A stretch of 64,000 bases of DNA from Paraflavitalea soli (GCF_003555545.1 NZ_CP032157.1:4096546-4160545), one strand, 5' to 3'. Counted from the first letter of the stretch, positions 42,722 through 51,343 are shown. Numbers and translations: made by a program. The notes: generated from the letters alone by a model not told the origin.

Positions 42722-42925
42722 TTATAATAATGAAATACCTGATTGCTTGAATTGCACACAAAATGGATATTCACGGGCAATTGCGTTGAGACGGCTAATC
42801 GTTTCCTCGTCGTGAGGAGCTGGTGTGGTTTTCTTTGCTGGTGCTTTTGCCTGTGTTTTGCCTTTGGTGCTCTTACCTGTGCTGGTACTGTCAGCTGGAA
42901 GGTAATTGTATTGAAGCTTTTTCAT
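42722..42925 (-). CDS. Small Lys/Ala/Pro-rich protein of unknown function
   Basis: This 67-residue protein has an N-terminal basic low-complexity tract (STKGKTQAKAPAKKTTP) and a C-terminal amphipathic stretch (ISRLNAIAREYPFCVQFKQ). I recognise no domain. Support comes from a good ATG, an isolated position, and a perfect terminator 128 bp downstream on the same strand with no other gene to serve. The basic tract could bind nucleic acid, but this is only suggested by composition. Confidence 0.5.
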   Translation of the reverse strand: MKKLQYNYLPADSTSTGKSTKGKTQAKAPAKKTTPAPHDEETISRLNAIAREYPFCVQFKQSGISLL

Positions 42926-43189
42926 GCCATTAGATTTTATAGATTGACGTAATACTGAACAGATTTATACTGTGTACAGGGAAAACACTGACACATAGTT
43001 TTCAGTTAAGGGGACACGGGAGCAATACGTTTGGCAAAAAATCGGGAAGCTTTAAATATGGCAGGCGCTCAATGTTGACGGAGAAGAAAATATCGCTGCA
43101 ATTTCATTCGATCTTTCCAAAGATAAATAAAAAAGAAATTAACCGATCACTTCGTAAAAAAATACCTGCTAAATACTGGTTAATATCAT

Positions 43190-43267
43190 CCTCACAGTGA
43201 GGTAATTGGGGGCTGTCCCTTTGTGTACAATGTACAGCCCGGTGCATTGGCTGGCAGCCAGGCTGCC
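43190..43267. other. Three consecutive palindromes upstream of the acidic-protein gene
   Basis: CCTCACaGTGAGG (43190-43202), GGGCTGT...ACAGCCC (43210-43240) and GGCAGCCaGGCTGCC (43253-43267) follow one another in 78 bp. They lie in the 392-bp gap between the small basic gene and the acidic-protein gene. The rest of that gap (42926-43189) is AT-rich and shows no coding frame or RNA gene that I can recognise. Confidence 0.5.
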
Positions 43268-43317
43268 AATCCGGCTTTGGCACAAGATTTTAGCCCACCT
43301 GTTGTAAAAGCAGCAGT

Positions 43318-43887
43318 ATGAAAAAAACAACGCCCGGCGCCAAAACCAGCTCTGCAAAACAAGAGCGCGCCCAACCAGCCAGGCCCCAGGCCATGCCTTC
43401 CGCCGACCTTACAGATCCACCGGAAGAGGAGGCTAAACTGCAGGGTGATGAAGCTACGCTCGATCTTCCCGAAGTAAAAGATATTCCTGGCCAGGAACAT
43501 ATTCATGTACCCCGCATGCGCGAGTTTGGGGATGTTACCGCCTCATCAGATGACGAAGAAGGCGGCAGTATCCTGGACGATCCGGAAGATGAAGATATCC
43601 AGGCAGACAGGGGTTCGAATGTATCGCAGGAAGAAGCCGCTTTATTAGCCGCAGCGGCAGATTATAACTCAGATGAAGATGACAAGATCATCCGGGCTAC
43701 AGCGCTTGACAGCACGGATGAGGAAGGAGACCCGCTGAATGAAAAGGGATTCAGGAATGCTTATAGCGGCACTGATCTTGACGTGCCGGGCAGTGAGGAC
43801 GATGATGCTGATGAAGCTATCGGAGAGGAGGATGAAGAAAACAATGCCTACAGCGTGGATGAAGAGAATGAAGATGACGAAAAATAA
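43318..43887 (+). CDS. Highly acidic, probably disordered protein of unknown function
   Basis: This 189-residue protein has a basic head (MKKTTPGAKTSSAKQER) and a long Asp/Glu-rich remainder with no cysteine or tryptophan. Segments such as DIPGQEHIHVPRMREFGD, ASSDDEEGGSILDDPEDED and TDLDVPGSEDDDADEAIGEEDEENN look like conserved blocks of a Bacteroidota hypothetical family I have a memory of but cannot name. No membrane segment is present. It may act as a binding or chaperone-like polyanion. The next gene, a glycosyltransferase, follows after 145 bp. Confidence 0.7.
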   Translation: MKKTTPGAKTSSAKQERAQPARPQAMPSADLTDPPEEEAKLQGDEATLDLPEVKDIPGQEHIHVPRMREFGDVTASSDDEEGGSILDDPEDEDIQADRGSNVSQEEAALLAAAADYNSDEDDKIIRATALDSTDEEGDPLNEKGFRNAYSGTDLDVPGSEDDDADEAIGEEDEENNAYSVDEENEDDEK

Positions 43888-44032
43888 GGCCTCAGCCGGG
43901 TGACTGCCGGGTAATTCCACCGGCGCTTTCGTCAACTGGGAATACAGATAGGCCAGTTCATGCAGGCAGCCACCGGAAACATGATTGCTGGTTTTTAATA
44001 TTGTTGTCGCAATCAATATTAAACCGGTTATC

Positions 44033-45415
44033 ATGGAAAATAATAAGTATTACGGTTACACAGAAAATGGCAATGGGAAAAAGATCCTGTTTGCCTGTGT
44101 ACCTGCGGACGGACATTTCAACCCGCTTACCGGGCTGGCCATGCATTTGAAAAGCATTGGCTATGATGTAAGGTGGTATACCTCCAACACGTATGAACAG
44201 AAGATCAATAAGCTGGGCATCCCCCACTATCCTTTTGTAAGAGCGCTCGACATCAGCGGGGGCAGTATTGAAGAAATATTCCCGCAACGTGAGCAATACA
44301 AAAGCCAGGTGAGCCGCCTGAACTTTGACCTGATCAATGTTTTCATCCTGCGCTCAACAGAGTATTATGAAGACATCCAGGATATCCATCAAACATTTCC
44401 CTTCGACCTGCTGATCGCTGATATTACCTTTTCAGCCATTCCGTTTGTGAAAGAGAAGATGGGTATTCCGGTGCTTGGTATCGGCATCGTTCCTTTAATG
44501 GAAGCCTCGCGCGACCTGGGGCCTGCCGGGCTTGGCCTTACACCCAATACGGGTTTCCTGGGCAGGCGTAAACAGGATATGATGCGCTTTATCGCCGACA
44601 ATATTATCTTCCGCAAATCCAATAAAGTGATGCGCTCCCTATTCCGGACACATGATATAGATCCCGGCACTTCCAATGTATTTGATACGCTTACGCGTAA
44701 AGCCACCCTGCTGTTGCAAAGCGGCACGCCCGGTTTTGAATTTGAACGGAGTGACCTCGGCAGCAATATCCGGTTTATGGGCCCCTTACTGCCCTACCAG
44801 GCGCCTCAAAAGCACGGACGCTGGTATCATCCCAAACTGGAACAGTATGATAAAGTGATCCTCGTAACGCAGGGTACTGTAGAAAAAGATCCTGAAAAGA
44901 TCATTGTACCTACGCTGGAGGCATTCCAGCATACAAAACACCTGGTGATCGCTACTACAGGAGGATCACAAACGGCGGAACTAAGGAAGCGATTTCCTGC
45001 CGAAAACATCCTCATTGAAGATTTTATTCCCTTTGATGATGTGATGCCGTATGCCGATGTGTATGTAACGAATGGCGGATACGGCGGGGTATTATTGGGT
45101 ATTCAGCACCTGCTGCCACTGGTGGTAGGAGGTATTCATGAAGGCAAACTGGAGATCAATGCGAGGGTGGGCTACTTCAAGCTGGGTGTGGATATGAAAA
45201 CAGAAAAGCCTACGCCTGCCAAAGTGAAAGAAAGTGTGGAAGAAGTATTGTCGAACGAGCACTACCAGCAGCAGGTGAAAAAACTGGCAGCGGAGTTTAA
45301 CCGGTATGACCCTCATTTACTTTGTGAGCGATATGTAGCTGAAGTATTGCAACAGGGTAATTCAGCATTTGCAGGCAGGTCTACGATGAATCATAAGATT
45401 TTAATCGGAAATTAA
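44033..45415 (+). CDS. GT1-family glycosyltransferase (UDP-glucuronosyl/glucosyltransferase type)
   Basis: This 460-residue enzyme has the two-domain GT-B fold. The N-terminal acceptor domain begins KKILFACVPADGHFNPLTGLA with the catalytic-type His. The C-terminal donor domain has LVTQGTVEKDPEKI, IEDFIPFDDVMPYADVYVTNGGYGGVLLGIQHLLPLVVGG, a version of the UGT/MGT signature. Family members glycosylate lipids, macrolides or flavonoids; the acceptor is unknown. The ATG at 44033 is used instead of an earlier non-ATG start. A perfect 20-bp-stem terminator follows. Confidence 0.9.
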   Translation: MENNKYYGYTENGNGKKILFACVPADGHFNPLTGLAMHLKSIGYDVRWYTSNTYEQKINKLGIPHYPFVRALDISGGSIEEIFPQREQYKSQVSRLNFDLINVFILRSTEYYEDIQDIHQTFPFDLLIADITFSAIPFVKEKMGIPVLGIGIVPLMEASRDLGPAGLGLTPNTGFLGRRKQDMMRFIADNIIFRKSNKVMRSLFRTHDIDPGTSNVFDTLTRKATLLLQSGTPGFEFERSDLGSNIRFMGPLLPYQAPQKHGRWYHPKLEQYDKVILVTQGTVEKDPEKIIVPTLEAFQHTKHLVIATTGGSQTAELRKRFPAENILIEDFIPFDDVMPYADVYVTNGGYGGVLLGIQHLLPLVVGGIHEGKLEINARVGYFKLGVDMKTEKPTPAKVKESVEEVLSNEHYQQQVKKLAAEFNRYDPHLLCERYVAEVLQQGNSAFAGRSTMNHKILIGN

Positions 45416-45430
45416 ACTCTGTCAGGTCGA

Positions 45431-45475
45431 TAAACAAAGAGGATGTATTCCGGTAGAATACATCCTCTTTGTTTA
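45431..45475. terminator. Bidirectional terminator between the GT1 and DUF4397 genes
   Basis: TAAACAAAGAGGATGTATTC pairs perfectly with its complement around CGGTA, with A- and T-rich ends on both sides. It serves two convergent genes. Confidence 0.92.
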
Positions 45476-45499
45476 TGGAAAGAAGTTCATATTGTATGA

Positions 45500-46279
45500 T
45501 TAATTGGCTGCTCTCAGGGCACCCACTGTCAATGCGTTGACTCCGGTGCCGCCGGTATTGCCTGCCAGGTAAATGGTATAAGCATTGCCGGAGATCAGGT
45601 TCACATCAGTAGCCGTTTTGGCGATGAGGCTATCGTTGCTGCTCAGTTTGACGGAAAAGATGTGGGAACCGGTTGTGGCAGGCTGGAATTGGTTATAAAA
45701 GCCGCTGAACTCATTATCTGCCAATACACGCTGGGTGAATACCTTGTTGTTATCGATATACACGTCTACAGGACCAAGCGCAGATACGGAGGGACTTGCA
45801 TGAAAGAAACGGAAATAAGGTTTGTCCAGGGTAAGATCGGAGAAATCGTCTTCTACCAGCATAGCTTCTGCAGTAGCAGGTGTTCCCTGGTTGTTATACA
45901 TAATGATGGTATAAAAACCGAGTGAATCGTATTGGGATAGTGGTATACTGGCCATTACACTGTCGCCGCCGGCTTTCTTGAAAGAAACAGAGAAAGCGCC
46001 TTTGTCAACGGCGGAATAGGCTTGTGATACACCACCTGCGCCAAAAGCATTGCTGGTTACTTTAGTAGTATTGAAATAGATATCTGTCGAAAATGCAGGT
46101 GGCTGGGTAGCCAATTGCATGATGGAGATATAGGCCTTAGCCGGCTGCGGCTGGGGATCAGTAGCCTTCAAACAACCTGTTATGGACATACCCACTACAG
46201 CAACCACACACCATAATAAAATATTAGCCTTACTTTTTTGCACTGTTTTAATGTTTTTTATCTTAATAATTGGGTTCAC
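45500..46279 (-). CDS. DUF4397 domain lipoprotein
   Basis: This protein of about 259 residues has a lipoprotein signal (ILLWCVVAVVGMSITGCLKA). It resembles DUF4397: FRFFHASPSVSALGPVDVYIDN, then FYNQFQPATTGSHIFSVKL and ISGNAYTIYLAGNTGGTG. The family occurs in Bacteroidota and Firmicutes surface proteins, probably as beta-sandwich domains. No ATG lies before the signal; a GTG at 46277-46279 or another at 46241-46243 must serve, and the second gives a standard-length signal peptide. It is convergent with the GT1 gene and shares its terminator. Confidence 0.78.
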   Translation of the reverse strand: MNPIIKIKNIKTVQKSKANILLWCVVAVVGMSITGCLKATDPQPQPAKAYISIMQLATQPPAFSTDIYFNTTKVTSNAFGAGGVSQAYSAVDKGAFSVSFKKAGGDSVMASIPLSQYDSLGFYTIIMYNNQGTPATAEAMLVEDDFSDLTLDKPYFRFFHASPSVSALGPVDVYIDNNKVFTQRVLADNEFSGFYNQFQPATTGSHIFSVKLSSNDSLIAKTATDVNLISGNAYTIYLAGNTGGTGVNALTVGALRAAN

Positions 46280-46510
46280 TGATCACCAGATCAACTATTT
46301 ACAGGACAGCTATTTGACTACAATAATAGGAAAAGATTGCGCTTTTTAGCATACGGAATTTCCTGTAGGCTATTAAGACAACCATTGATCGGTTTTCGTT
46401 GCACGGGTAGCTTCCACAGCAACATTTCGGAACGCCCTCCAAGGTTGCCAAAAGCCTGCAACACACTATTTCACAGTCACTTATACTTATTCCAGGCTGG
46501 CCCGTAATGA

Positions 46511-47635
46511 TCAGCGGGCAGCTTTAATGATCTTACGTACAATTACTGCTCCGGGATAGGTGATCTTCACAAAATAATTACCCGCGGCCAGGGTGGTAGC
46601 CAGCGAAACTGTTAAGACACCCGCGCGCTCCTGTTCCAGGTCCCTACAATAAACTATGCGGCCGGTACTTTCGCAGATCATGACAGAACGAGGTTTTTTA
46701 CCGTTTTCCCAGCTTATCCGTACGATATCTGCGAAGGGATTGGGATATATGGTGAGGTTTGCTGCCTGCACCACCGGAGGCGTATATGGCTTGGTACTGG
46801 CATTTTGAACAGGTAATAAAGTCATCTCTGCACAGGAATTGCAATTCTGGAAAACATTGGCGGCTCCCCAGGCATTGGGCTTATTAGATCCCCCGGTAAC
46901 GGAGGAATGGCTGGCACTAAGACAGACCAATACATAGGGATGATCGGTCAACGTATCGGCAAACTGAGATAGCTGGTATACGGACACACAGGCATACCCA
47001 TCAGGAGCAACATAGGTATCCTTCACTTTATTGATGAGCACGGTTTGTTTGAGCTGGCTGGTGTGCCCCAGGCATACACTGCCGGCCACTGCATTGTTGT
47101 CGGTAATGATACCATGTACTTCAGCCAATCCATTGTTGACGAAGAAAGAAAAAGGATTATTGATCACGAGATAGTTAAAGGCCCTGCTGGAAGAAGTGGT
47201 AGTTACATTCATGAGTATATTGGGTCTTGCGGCAGTAGCATAAGGCCCTTCGAAAGAAAGATTGGAAGTGATCTCCAGCCTTCCATGGTTGTATATGGCG
47301 CAGCCGCCTCTCCATATCATACCGCCTCCGCCACCACCGGCGGTTAATTTAGCGCCGGGCCGTATGACAATGGTACCGGAATCAATATTGAGCACATTGA
47401 TGGTAAGGTCGGTACAAACAATGAGGGTACCGCCACGCATGGTGAGCTGGCTGAAAGTAGCTGTTGGGCCATAATACCATTTTTTGGTACCGTTCAATAA
47501 TATCTCATTGTCACTGACAGTGGCTTCTGTGCCGAGGCAGGCTTCCAGGGGAGGCGCTGTTTTACACTGGCTAAAGGATGAATGACATACTAGTTGCAGG
47601 AATGCAAGGATGAATAGCATAGCAAGGGCACGCAT
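46511..47635 (-). CDS. Secreted protein with T9SS type A sorting domain
   Basis: This 374-residue protein has a signal peptide (MRALAMLFILAFLQLVCHSSFSQ). The middle is a parallel beta-helix-like region with a GGGGGGMIWRGG loop, and the C-terminal 80 residues are a T9SS sorting domain (ANLTIYPNPFADIVRISWE, then VMICESTGRIVY, LAAGNYFVKITYPGAVIVRKIIK). Such proteins are exported by the type IX secretion system and either anchored to the surface or released. The start was moved 64 codons inward: the extension crosses a REP element. No enzymatic motif was found. Confidence 0.88.
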   Translation of the reverse strand: MRALAMLFILAFLQLVCHSSFSQCKTAPPLEACLGTEATVSDNEILLNGTKKWYYGPTATFSQLTMRGGTLIVCTDLTINVLNIDSGTIVIRPGAKLTAGGGGGGMIWRGGCAIYNHGRLEITSNLSFEGPYATAARPNILMNVTTTSSSRAFNYLVINNPFSFFVNNGLAEVHGIITDNNAVAGSVCLGHTSQLKQTVLINKVKDTYVAPDGYACVSVYQLSQFADTLTDHPYVLVCLSASHSSVTGGSNKPNAWGAANVFQNCNSCAEMTLLPVQNASTKPYTPPVVQAANLTIYPNPFADIVRISWENGKKPRSVMICESTGRIVYCRDLEQERAGVLTVSLATTLAAGNYFVKITYPGAVIVRKIIKAAR

Positions 47636-47768
47636 GGGTTGAGGGGTTTGAGGGTTTTCTACAGGGTAATCAGGTTCCCTGCCAAAATACCTTTTGCCCC
47701 TTGTGCCTGAAAGCAAAACCGTGTAAGCTGAACAATTGGGAGTGCGAGTTGAATAAATTGAGTAGTGA

Positions 47769-47792
47769 GGCTTCGACAGGCTCAGCCCGACA
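47769..47792. repeat. TTCGACAGGCTC REP-like element
   Basis: The single copy GGCTTCGACAGGCTCAGCCCGACA lies just after the LytTR stop codon, in the gap to the T9SS gene. It is the same element as the cluster at 13638-13721. Confidence 0.75.
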
Positions 47793-47798
47793 TATGGC

Positions 47799-48533
47799 CT
47801 ACTGCCCCAGCCACTTTTTGAACTCATTGACCTTTTCCCGGCTCACGAGGATATCTTTTTCCATAGTGGGATCGAGGAATAATTTCAGGCGGTTACCAAA
47901 ATAAGGATGTATCTGTTCCACGCATTTAAAAGCGATAAGTAAGGAACGGTTAATGCGGAAAAAGAGTTGGGGATCAAGCATGGTTTCCAGTTCTTCGAGG
48001 GTATACTCTACCAGGTATTTCTGCCCATCGAATGTTTTAAAGAAGATAAAGCGTCCTTCAGAAAAAAAGTAAGCGATGGCGGCGGTTTCAACAGAAGCAA
48101 ATTTCTGCCCTTGCTTCACGAGGAAGCGGGTTCTCCAGGCAGTAGTCATGCCTTGCAGGGTAGTAGTAGTAGTTTGTGTGGGTGGTAATATCTCAGTGTA
48201 AGCTTCTTCCAGGTAACGGTTCATAAAAGCCGCCGGCAACAGGTGTTCCAGGTGACCGATGCGAAAAGCGTAAAAAGTAAATTGATCAGACTGTACAGTG
48301 AAGATGACGGTGGCATTCATTTTACCCTGTGAGAGATCAACCACCTGGTATTCTTTTACAGCGTCTTCACTCATCAGGATAATATCGGGAACACCATGCT
48401 GTTCCAGCCAGTGGGCAGAGGCAAAGATAGCCGGAACGGTGCCAATGATATGAATGGATTGATCTATCCTCTTCAAAGCCCGTTCCAGTTTCCTGACAAC
48501 GCGCTTTTCTCCCTCTACAACTAATACCTTCAT
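47799..48533 (-). CDS. LytTR-domain regulator with degenerate receiver
   Basis: This 244-residue protein has an N-terminal receiver-like domain (1-115) and a C-terminal LytTR DNA-binding domain (about 145-244; KFASVETAAIAYFFSEGRFIFF, LDPQLFFRINRSLLIAF, LKLFLDP, ILVSREKVNEFKKWLGQ). The receiver lacks its key residues: the phospho-acceptor Asp is Ser55 (PDIILMSED), the acidic pair reads VEGEK, and the LLKP lysine is LLPA. It probably binds DNA without phosphorylation. No histidine kinase gene adjoins. The ATG at 48533 restores the MKVLVVEGE start. Confidence 0.88.
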   Translation of the reverse strand: MKVLVVEGEKRVVRKLERALKRIDQSIHIIGTVPAIFASAHWLEQHGVPDIILMSEDAVKEYQVVDLSQGKMNATVIFTVQSDQFTFYAFRIGHLEHLLPAAFMNRYLEEAYTEILPPTQTTTTTLQGMTTAWRTRFLVKQGQKFASVETAAIAYFFSEGRFIFFKTFDGQKYLVEYTLEELETMLDPQLFFRINRSLLIAFKCVEQIHPYFGNRLKLFLDPTMEKDILVSREKVNEFKKWLGQ

Positions 48534-48693
48534 GATTCTACACTTTATCGGTTGAGAAATATCGTAGCCTTCTACGGCCGACAAATGTAGAGAACCGCTT
48601 TGCGGTAAAAAGGTCGAACGTTATAAACAGTCAATCAGAAAGAATAAACCGAATGAATCAGGGGATGAACCGTATTACTTTTTTATAGCAGTT

Positions 48694-49584
48694 TTAAAAG
48701 CTCTTTTTTATCCAGGATGATAAGGTAGCGGGTTTCCAGGCACCGGGTACAATGATGCGCCTGATGGTATGCAGGGGATCATTTACATCACGCTTGCCCG
48801 ACAATTGAAAAGCCGCGATCATGCCGCGTTGCTTTAATTGCGGGATGGCCTGTGGATTCCATAAGCCAAAAGGATATGCAAAATAACTGATCGGTTTACC
48901 GGTAATGGCTTCCAGTTGTTTGGACGGCTTCTCGATCTGTGTAACCCAATCCTGTCCCTGGTATTGCTTCACATTGTGGTGATCCCAGGTGTGCGACCCG
49001 ATGGTGTTACCTGCATCGGACAGTTCTTTTACCTGTTCCTTACTCATATAGCGGGGCCTTCCCAGGGAAACGGTCATGACAAAGAATACACCTTTAAAGC
49101 CATGCTTATCCATTTCAGGTTTGGCTACGGTAAATTGTTCCAGGTCGGTATCGTCAAAAGTGAGCATGATCGGTTTCGATGGCAATGCCGCGCCTGTAGT
49201 GAGGTAAGCGTATAACTGATCGGGCAGGATGGTATGGTAACCACTATCGGCCAGCATTTGTAACTGGTCGCGGAAAGTCTGCACGGGTACGATATAGTTC
49301 TGGGCTGTTTTAGAATCTGTTTCGCGCCATTCGCGGATCTGGTGATAACAAAGAATAGGCACTTCCTTGCGGGCCATTACAGTAGCAGCGTCCACCTTAA
49401 CAGGAGTAACAGGTGTTACCGTAGCTGGTTTCGTTTCAGCAACAGGAGCAGCGGCCCTGGTGGCAGCCGGCGGCGCGGCAATGGCTACATTGGTATCGGG
49501 TACGGACTGGCAGCTAACTGCAAACAGCATGGAAGCTACTACAGAAATATTCCTGGCAAAAAGATAGGGGGCTGTGGTTTTCAT
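48694..49584 (-). CDS. Polysaccharide deacetylase family lipoprotein
   Basis: This 296-residue protein has a lipoprotein signal (NISVVASMLFAVSCQSV), a Pro/Ala/Thr/Val-rich linker (to about 70) and a NodB-homology domain. The domain has MLTFDDTD (catalytic base and metal Asp; TFDDGxx in most members), IGSHTWDHHNVKQ (HxxxH metal ligands) and ISYFAYPFGLWNPQA. It probably removes N-acetyl groups from an envelope or extracellular polysaccharide such as poly-GlcNAc or chitin oligomers. It is a single gene, divergent from the J-protein gene. Confidence 0.9.
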   Translation of the reverse strand: MKTTAPYLFARNISVVASMLFAVSCQSVPDTNVAIAAPPAATRAAAPVAETKPATVTPVTPVKVDAATVMARKEVPILCYHQIREWRETDSKTAQNYIVPVQTFRDQLQMLADSGYHTILPDQLYAYLTTGAALPSKPIMLTFDDTDLEQFTVAKPEMDKHGFKGVFFVMTVSLGRPRYMSKEQVKELSDAGNTIGSHTWDHHNVKQYQGQDWVTQIEKPSKQLEAITGKPISYFAYPFGLWNPQAIPQLKQRGMIAAFQLSGKRDVNDPLHTIRRIIVPGAWKPATLSSWIKKSF

Positions 49585-49688
49585 AGCGTTTTGAGAATGG
49601 GGTATAATCCGTTTTTTAGAACGGCAAACTTAGGTTTTTGTTGTCTCATTCTGTAAGACAAATACGCAGTATTTTCGCGTGGTTATAT

Positions 49689-50354
49689 ATGCAGCTAAAA
49701 GACTACTATAAGACGCTGGAAGTGACGCCGCTGGCCACCCCACAGGAGATCAAGCGATCTTTCCGCCGGCTGGCATTGAAATACCATCCCGACAAGAACA
49801 ATGATGACCACCTGTCGGCCGCACTTTTCAGGGAGGTGCAGGAGGCCTGGGAAGTGCTTTCGGACCCGAAGCAACGGGAAGAATACAATTACAAACGCTG
49901 GTACAACCGCAGTGTTGGGGAAGCTTTTACAGAACGCGCGCTCACACCCGCCGGCATACTGGCCGAATGTGAACGGCTGAAGCAGTATGTGGTATCGATG
50001 AATATCTTCCAGGTGGATTATGATGGGTTGAGCTATCATATCCGCCAGTTGCTGAGTGATAATAATATAGGCATCCTGCAACAATTTGATGATACCGGCA
50101 CCAAGCGTGCTGTGAACAAGGCTTTGTTAAAAGCAGCAGAACCGCTGCCCCTCTCCTACCTCCAACCCATTGCCTCGCTGCTGGTGAAACTGGCCGGGCA
50201 GGACGAATCGATGATCAGCGAGGTGGCAGCAGCGGTACAGCAAAGAAAACGCCGCGCCTCCTGGGACAAATACAAATGGGTGGTAGTACTATTGATAACG
50301 GCTGCCATTTGCTGGATCATGTATATGGTGGGCAAAGCAGGACCAGGCCGTTAA
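49689..50354 (+). CDS. J-domain protein with C-terminal membrane anchor
   Basis: This 221-residue protein has an N-terminal J domain (about 1-67; KDYYKTLEVTPLATPQEIKRSFRRLALKYHPDKNND with the HPD that stimulates DnaK), a helical middle of unknown function, and a terminal membrane helix (about 195-214, WVVVLLITAAICWIMYMVG). There are no G/F or zinc-finger regions, so it is a class C J-protein tethered to the membrane by its tail. The ATG at 49689 directly precedes the domain. A TATTTTCG near-match to the -7 box lies about 12 nt upstream. Confidence 0.88.
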   Translation: MQLKDYYKTLEVTPLATPQEIKRSFRRLALKYHPDKNNDDHLSAALFREVQEAWEVLSDPKQREEYNYKRWYNRSVGEAFTERALTPAGILAECERLKQYVVSMNIFQVDYDGLSYHIRQLLSDNNIGILQQFDDTGTKRAVNKALLKAAEPLPLSYLQPIASLLVKLAGQDESMISEVAAAVQQRKRRASWDKYKWVVVLLITAAICWIMYMVGKAGPGR

Positions 50355-50393
50355 AGTCCCTTTTTTTGATCACCCCAATTCATGTTGCCGGAA

Positions 50394-50579
50394 CTACAAT
50401 TCATACAAACCGCCATTGGGCAGGCTTTTAACCCGAAGTACATTTGTTGCTCCTTCATCCCCACGGTCTCTGACCGCTATTAACATCCTGTATTGATCCT
50501 GTGCTATTGCCAGGCCGTAAAAGGCTGTCTCATCACCTATACTGCAGGTAACATCCCACCTGGAGCAGGGAATTTTATT
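50394..50579 (-). pseudogene. Remnant of the 3' end of an unidentified gene
   Basis: Read on the minus strand, this 186-bp stretch is open and looks like protein: it includes SIGDETAFYGLAIAQDQY, LIAVRDRGDEG, NVLRVKSLPNGGLYEL and then a stop. No acceptable start exists (the only Met is 30 codons from the end), and the divergent cytochrome gene occupies the upstream DNA. It may be the C-terminal tail of a beta-strand-rich secreted protein left after a deletion. The family is unknown. Confidence 0.35.
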
Positions 50580-50599
50580 GGACTTTAAATAAAAACGAA

Positions 50600-51226
50600 A
50601 TGAAAAAGAAGCTGGTGCTTACGGGCATCCTTGGCTTGCTGACTGGCACTGCCGTGCTTTTCCAGGCAAGCTGTACCACACAGGCAGAAAAAAATGCAAC
50701 GCAGGTATTGAAAGATGCAGGCCCTACGAAGGGGGACCTGATAGCACGTGGAAAATACCTGACCACGATCGGGGCTTGTCATGATTGTCACTCGCCCAAG
50801 AAATTTGGTCCGGAAGGTCCTTCGCTGGATGAAGAACGTTTATTATCTGGTCACCCGGCGGGAAGTCCGTTACCCCCTATAGATGCGAAGGCCCTGACAC
50901 CAGGAGGCTGGTTATTATTTGCGGGAGATGTTACTGCTGCCGTAGGCCCCTGGGGCATTAGTTATGCCGCCAACCTTACACCAGATTCTGCCACGGGTAC
51001 GGGCGCCTGGAGTGAAGAGACCTTTGTGAAAACATTGCGTACAGGCAAACACCTGGGACAGGAAGGTGGCCGTGATATTTTACCGCCCATGCCCTGGCAA
51101 ATGGTACGTCAGATGACGGATGAAGACCTGAAAGCGGTGTATACTTATTTGCAATCATTACCCCCCGTGAAAAACCGGGTACCTGCTCCTGTGTCTCCTG
51201 CAGAAGCAGCCAAACTGGCCAAATAA
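50600..51226 (+). CDS. Membrane-anchored c-type cytochrome
   Basis: This 208-residue protein has a lipoprotein-like signal (LVLTGILGLLTGTAVLFQASCTT) and one heme-binding CHDCH (in GACHDCHSPKKFGPEGP), with an axial Met likely in DILPPMPWQMVRQM. The C-terminal YTYLQSLPPVKNRVP is typical of the cytochromes that accompany periplasmic dehydrogenases or carry diffusible electrons. It is a single gene, convergent with the MFS exporter gene, with a G+C-rich hairpin between them. The redox partner is unknown. Confidence 0.9.
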   Translation: MKKKLVLTGILGLLTGTAVLFQASCTTQAEKNATQVLKDAGPTKGDLIARGKYLTTIGACHDCHSPKKFGPEGPSLDEERLLSGHPAGSPLPPIDAKALTPGGWLLFAGDVTAAVGPWGISYAANLTPDSATGTGAWSEETFVKTLRTGKHLGQEGGRDILPPMPWQMVRQMTDEDLKAVYTYLQSLPPVKNRVPAPVSPAEAAKLAK

Positions 51227-51298
51227 ACAGGAGCTATTGTGAAGAAGGTGAGGCGTCTTTCAAAGTCGATCCACCTCTTGGTTATCAAAGTCACATGA

Positions 51299-51343
51299 GA
51301 AAAAGGTGGGTTGTCCCGGCTACTATGCGGGACGCCCCCTTTT
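51299..51343 (+). terminator. Terminator between the cytochrome and MFS genes
   Basis: GAAAAAGGTGGGTTGTCCCG pairs with CGGGACGCCCCCTTTTA, with one bulge and a G-U pair, and then TTATTGTTTT. It resembles the GGTGGG hairpins elsewhere in the window. Confidence 0.65.

Noticed and set aside
46511-47827. Longer start for the T9SS protein (438 codons)
   Set aside because: The extra 64 codons cross a REP-like element and overlap the end of the LytTR gene; the ATG at 47635 begins a clean signal peptide.
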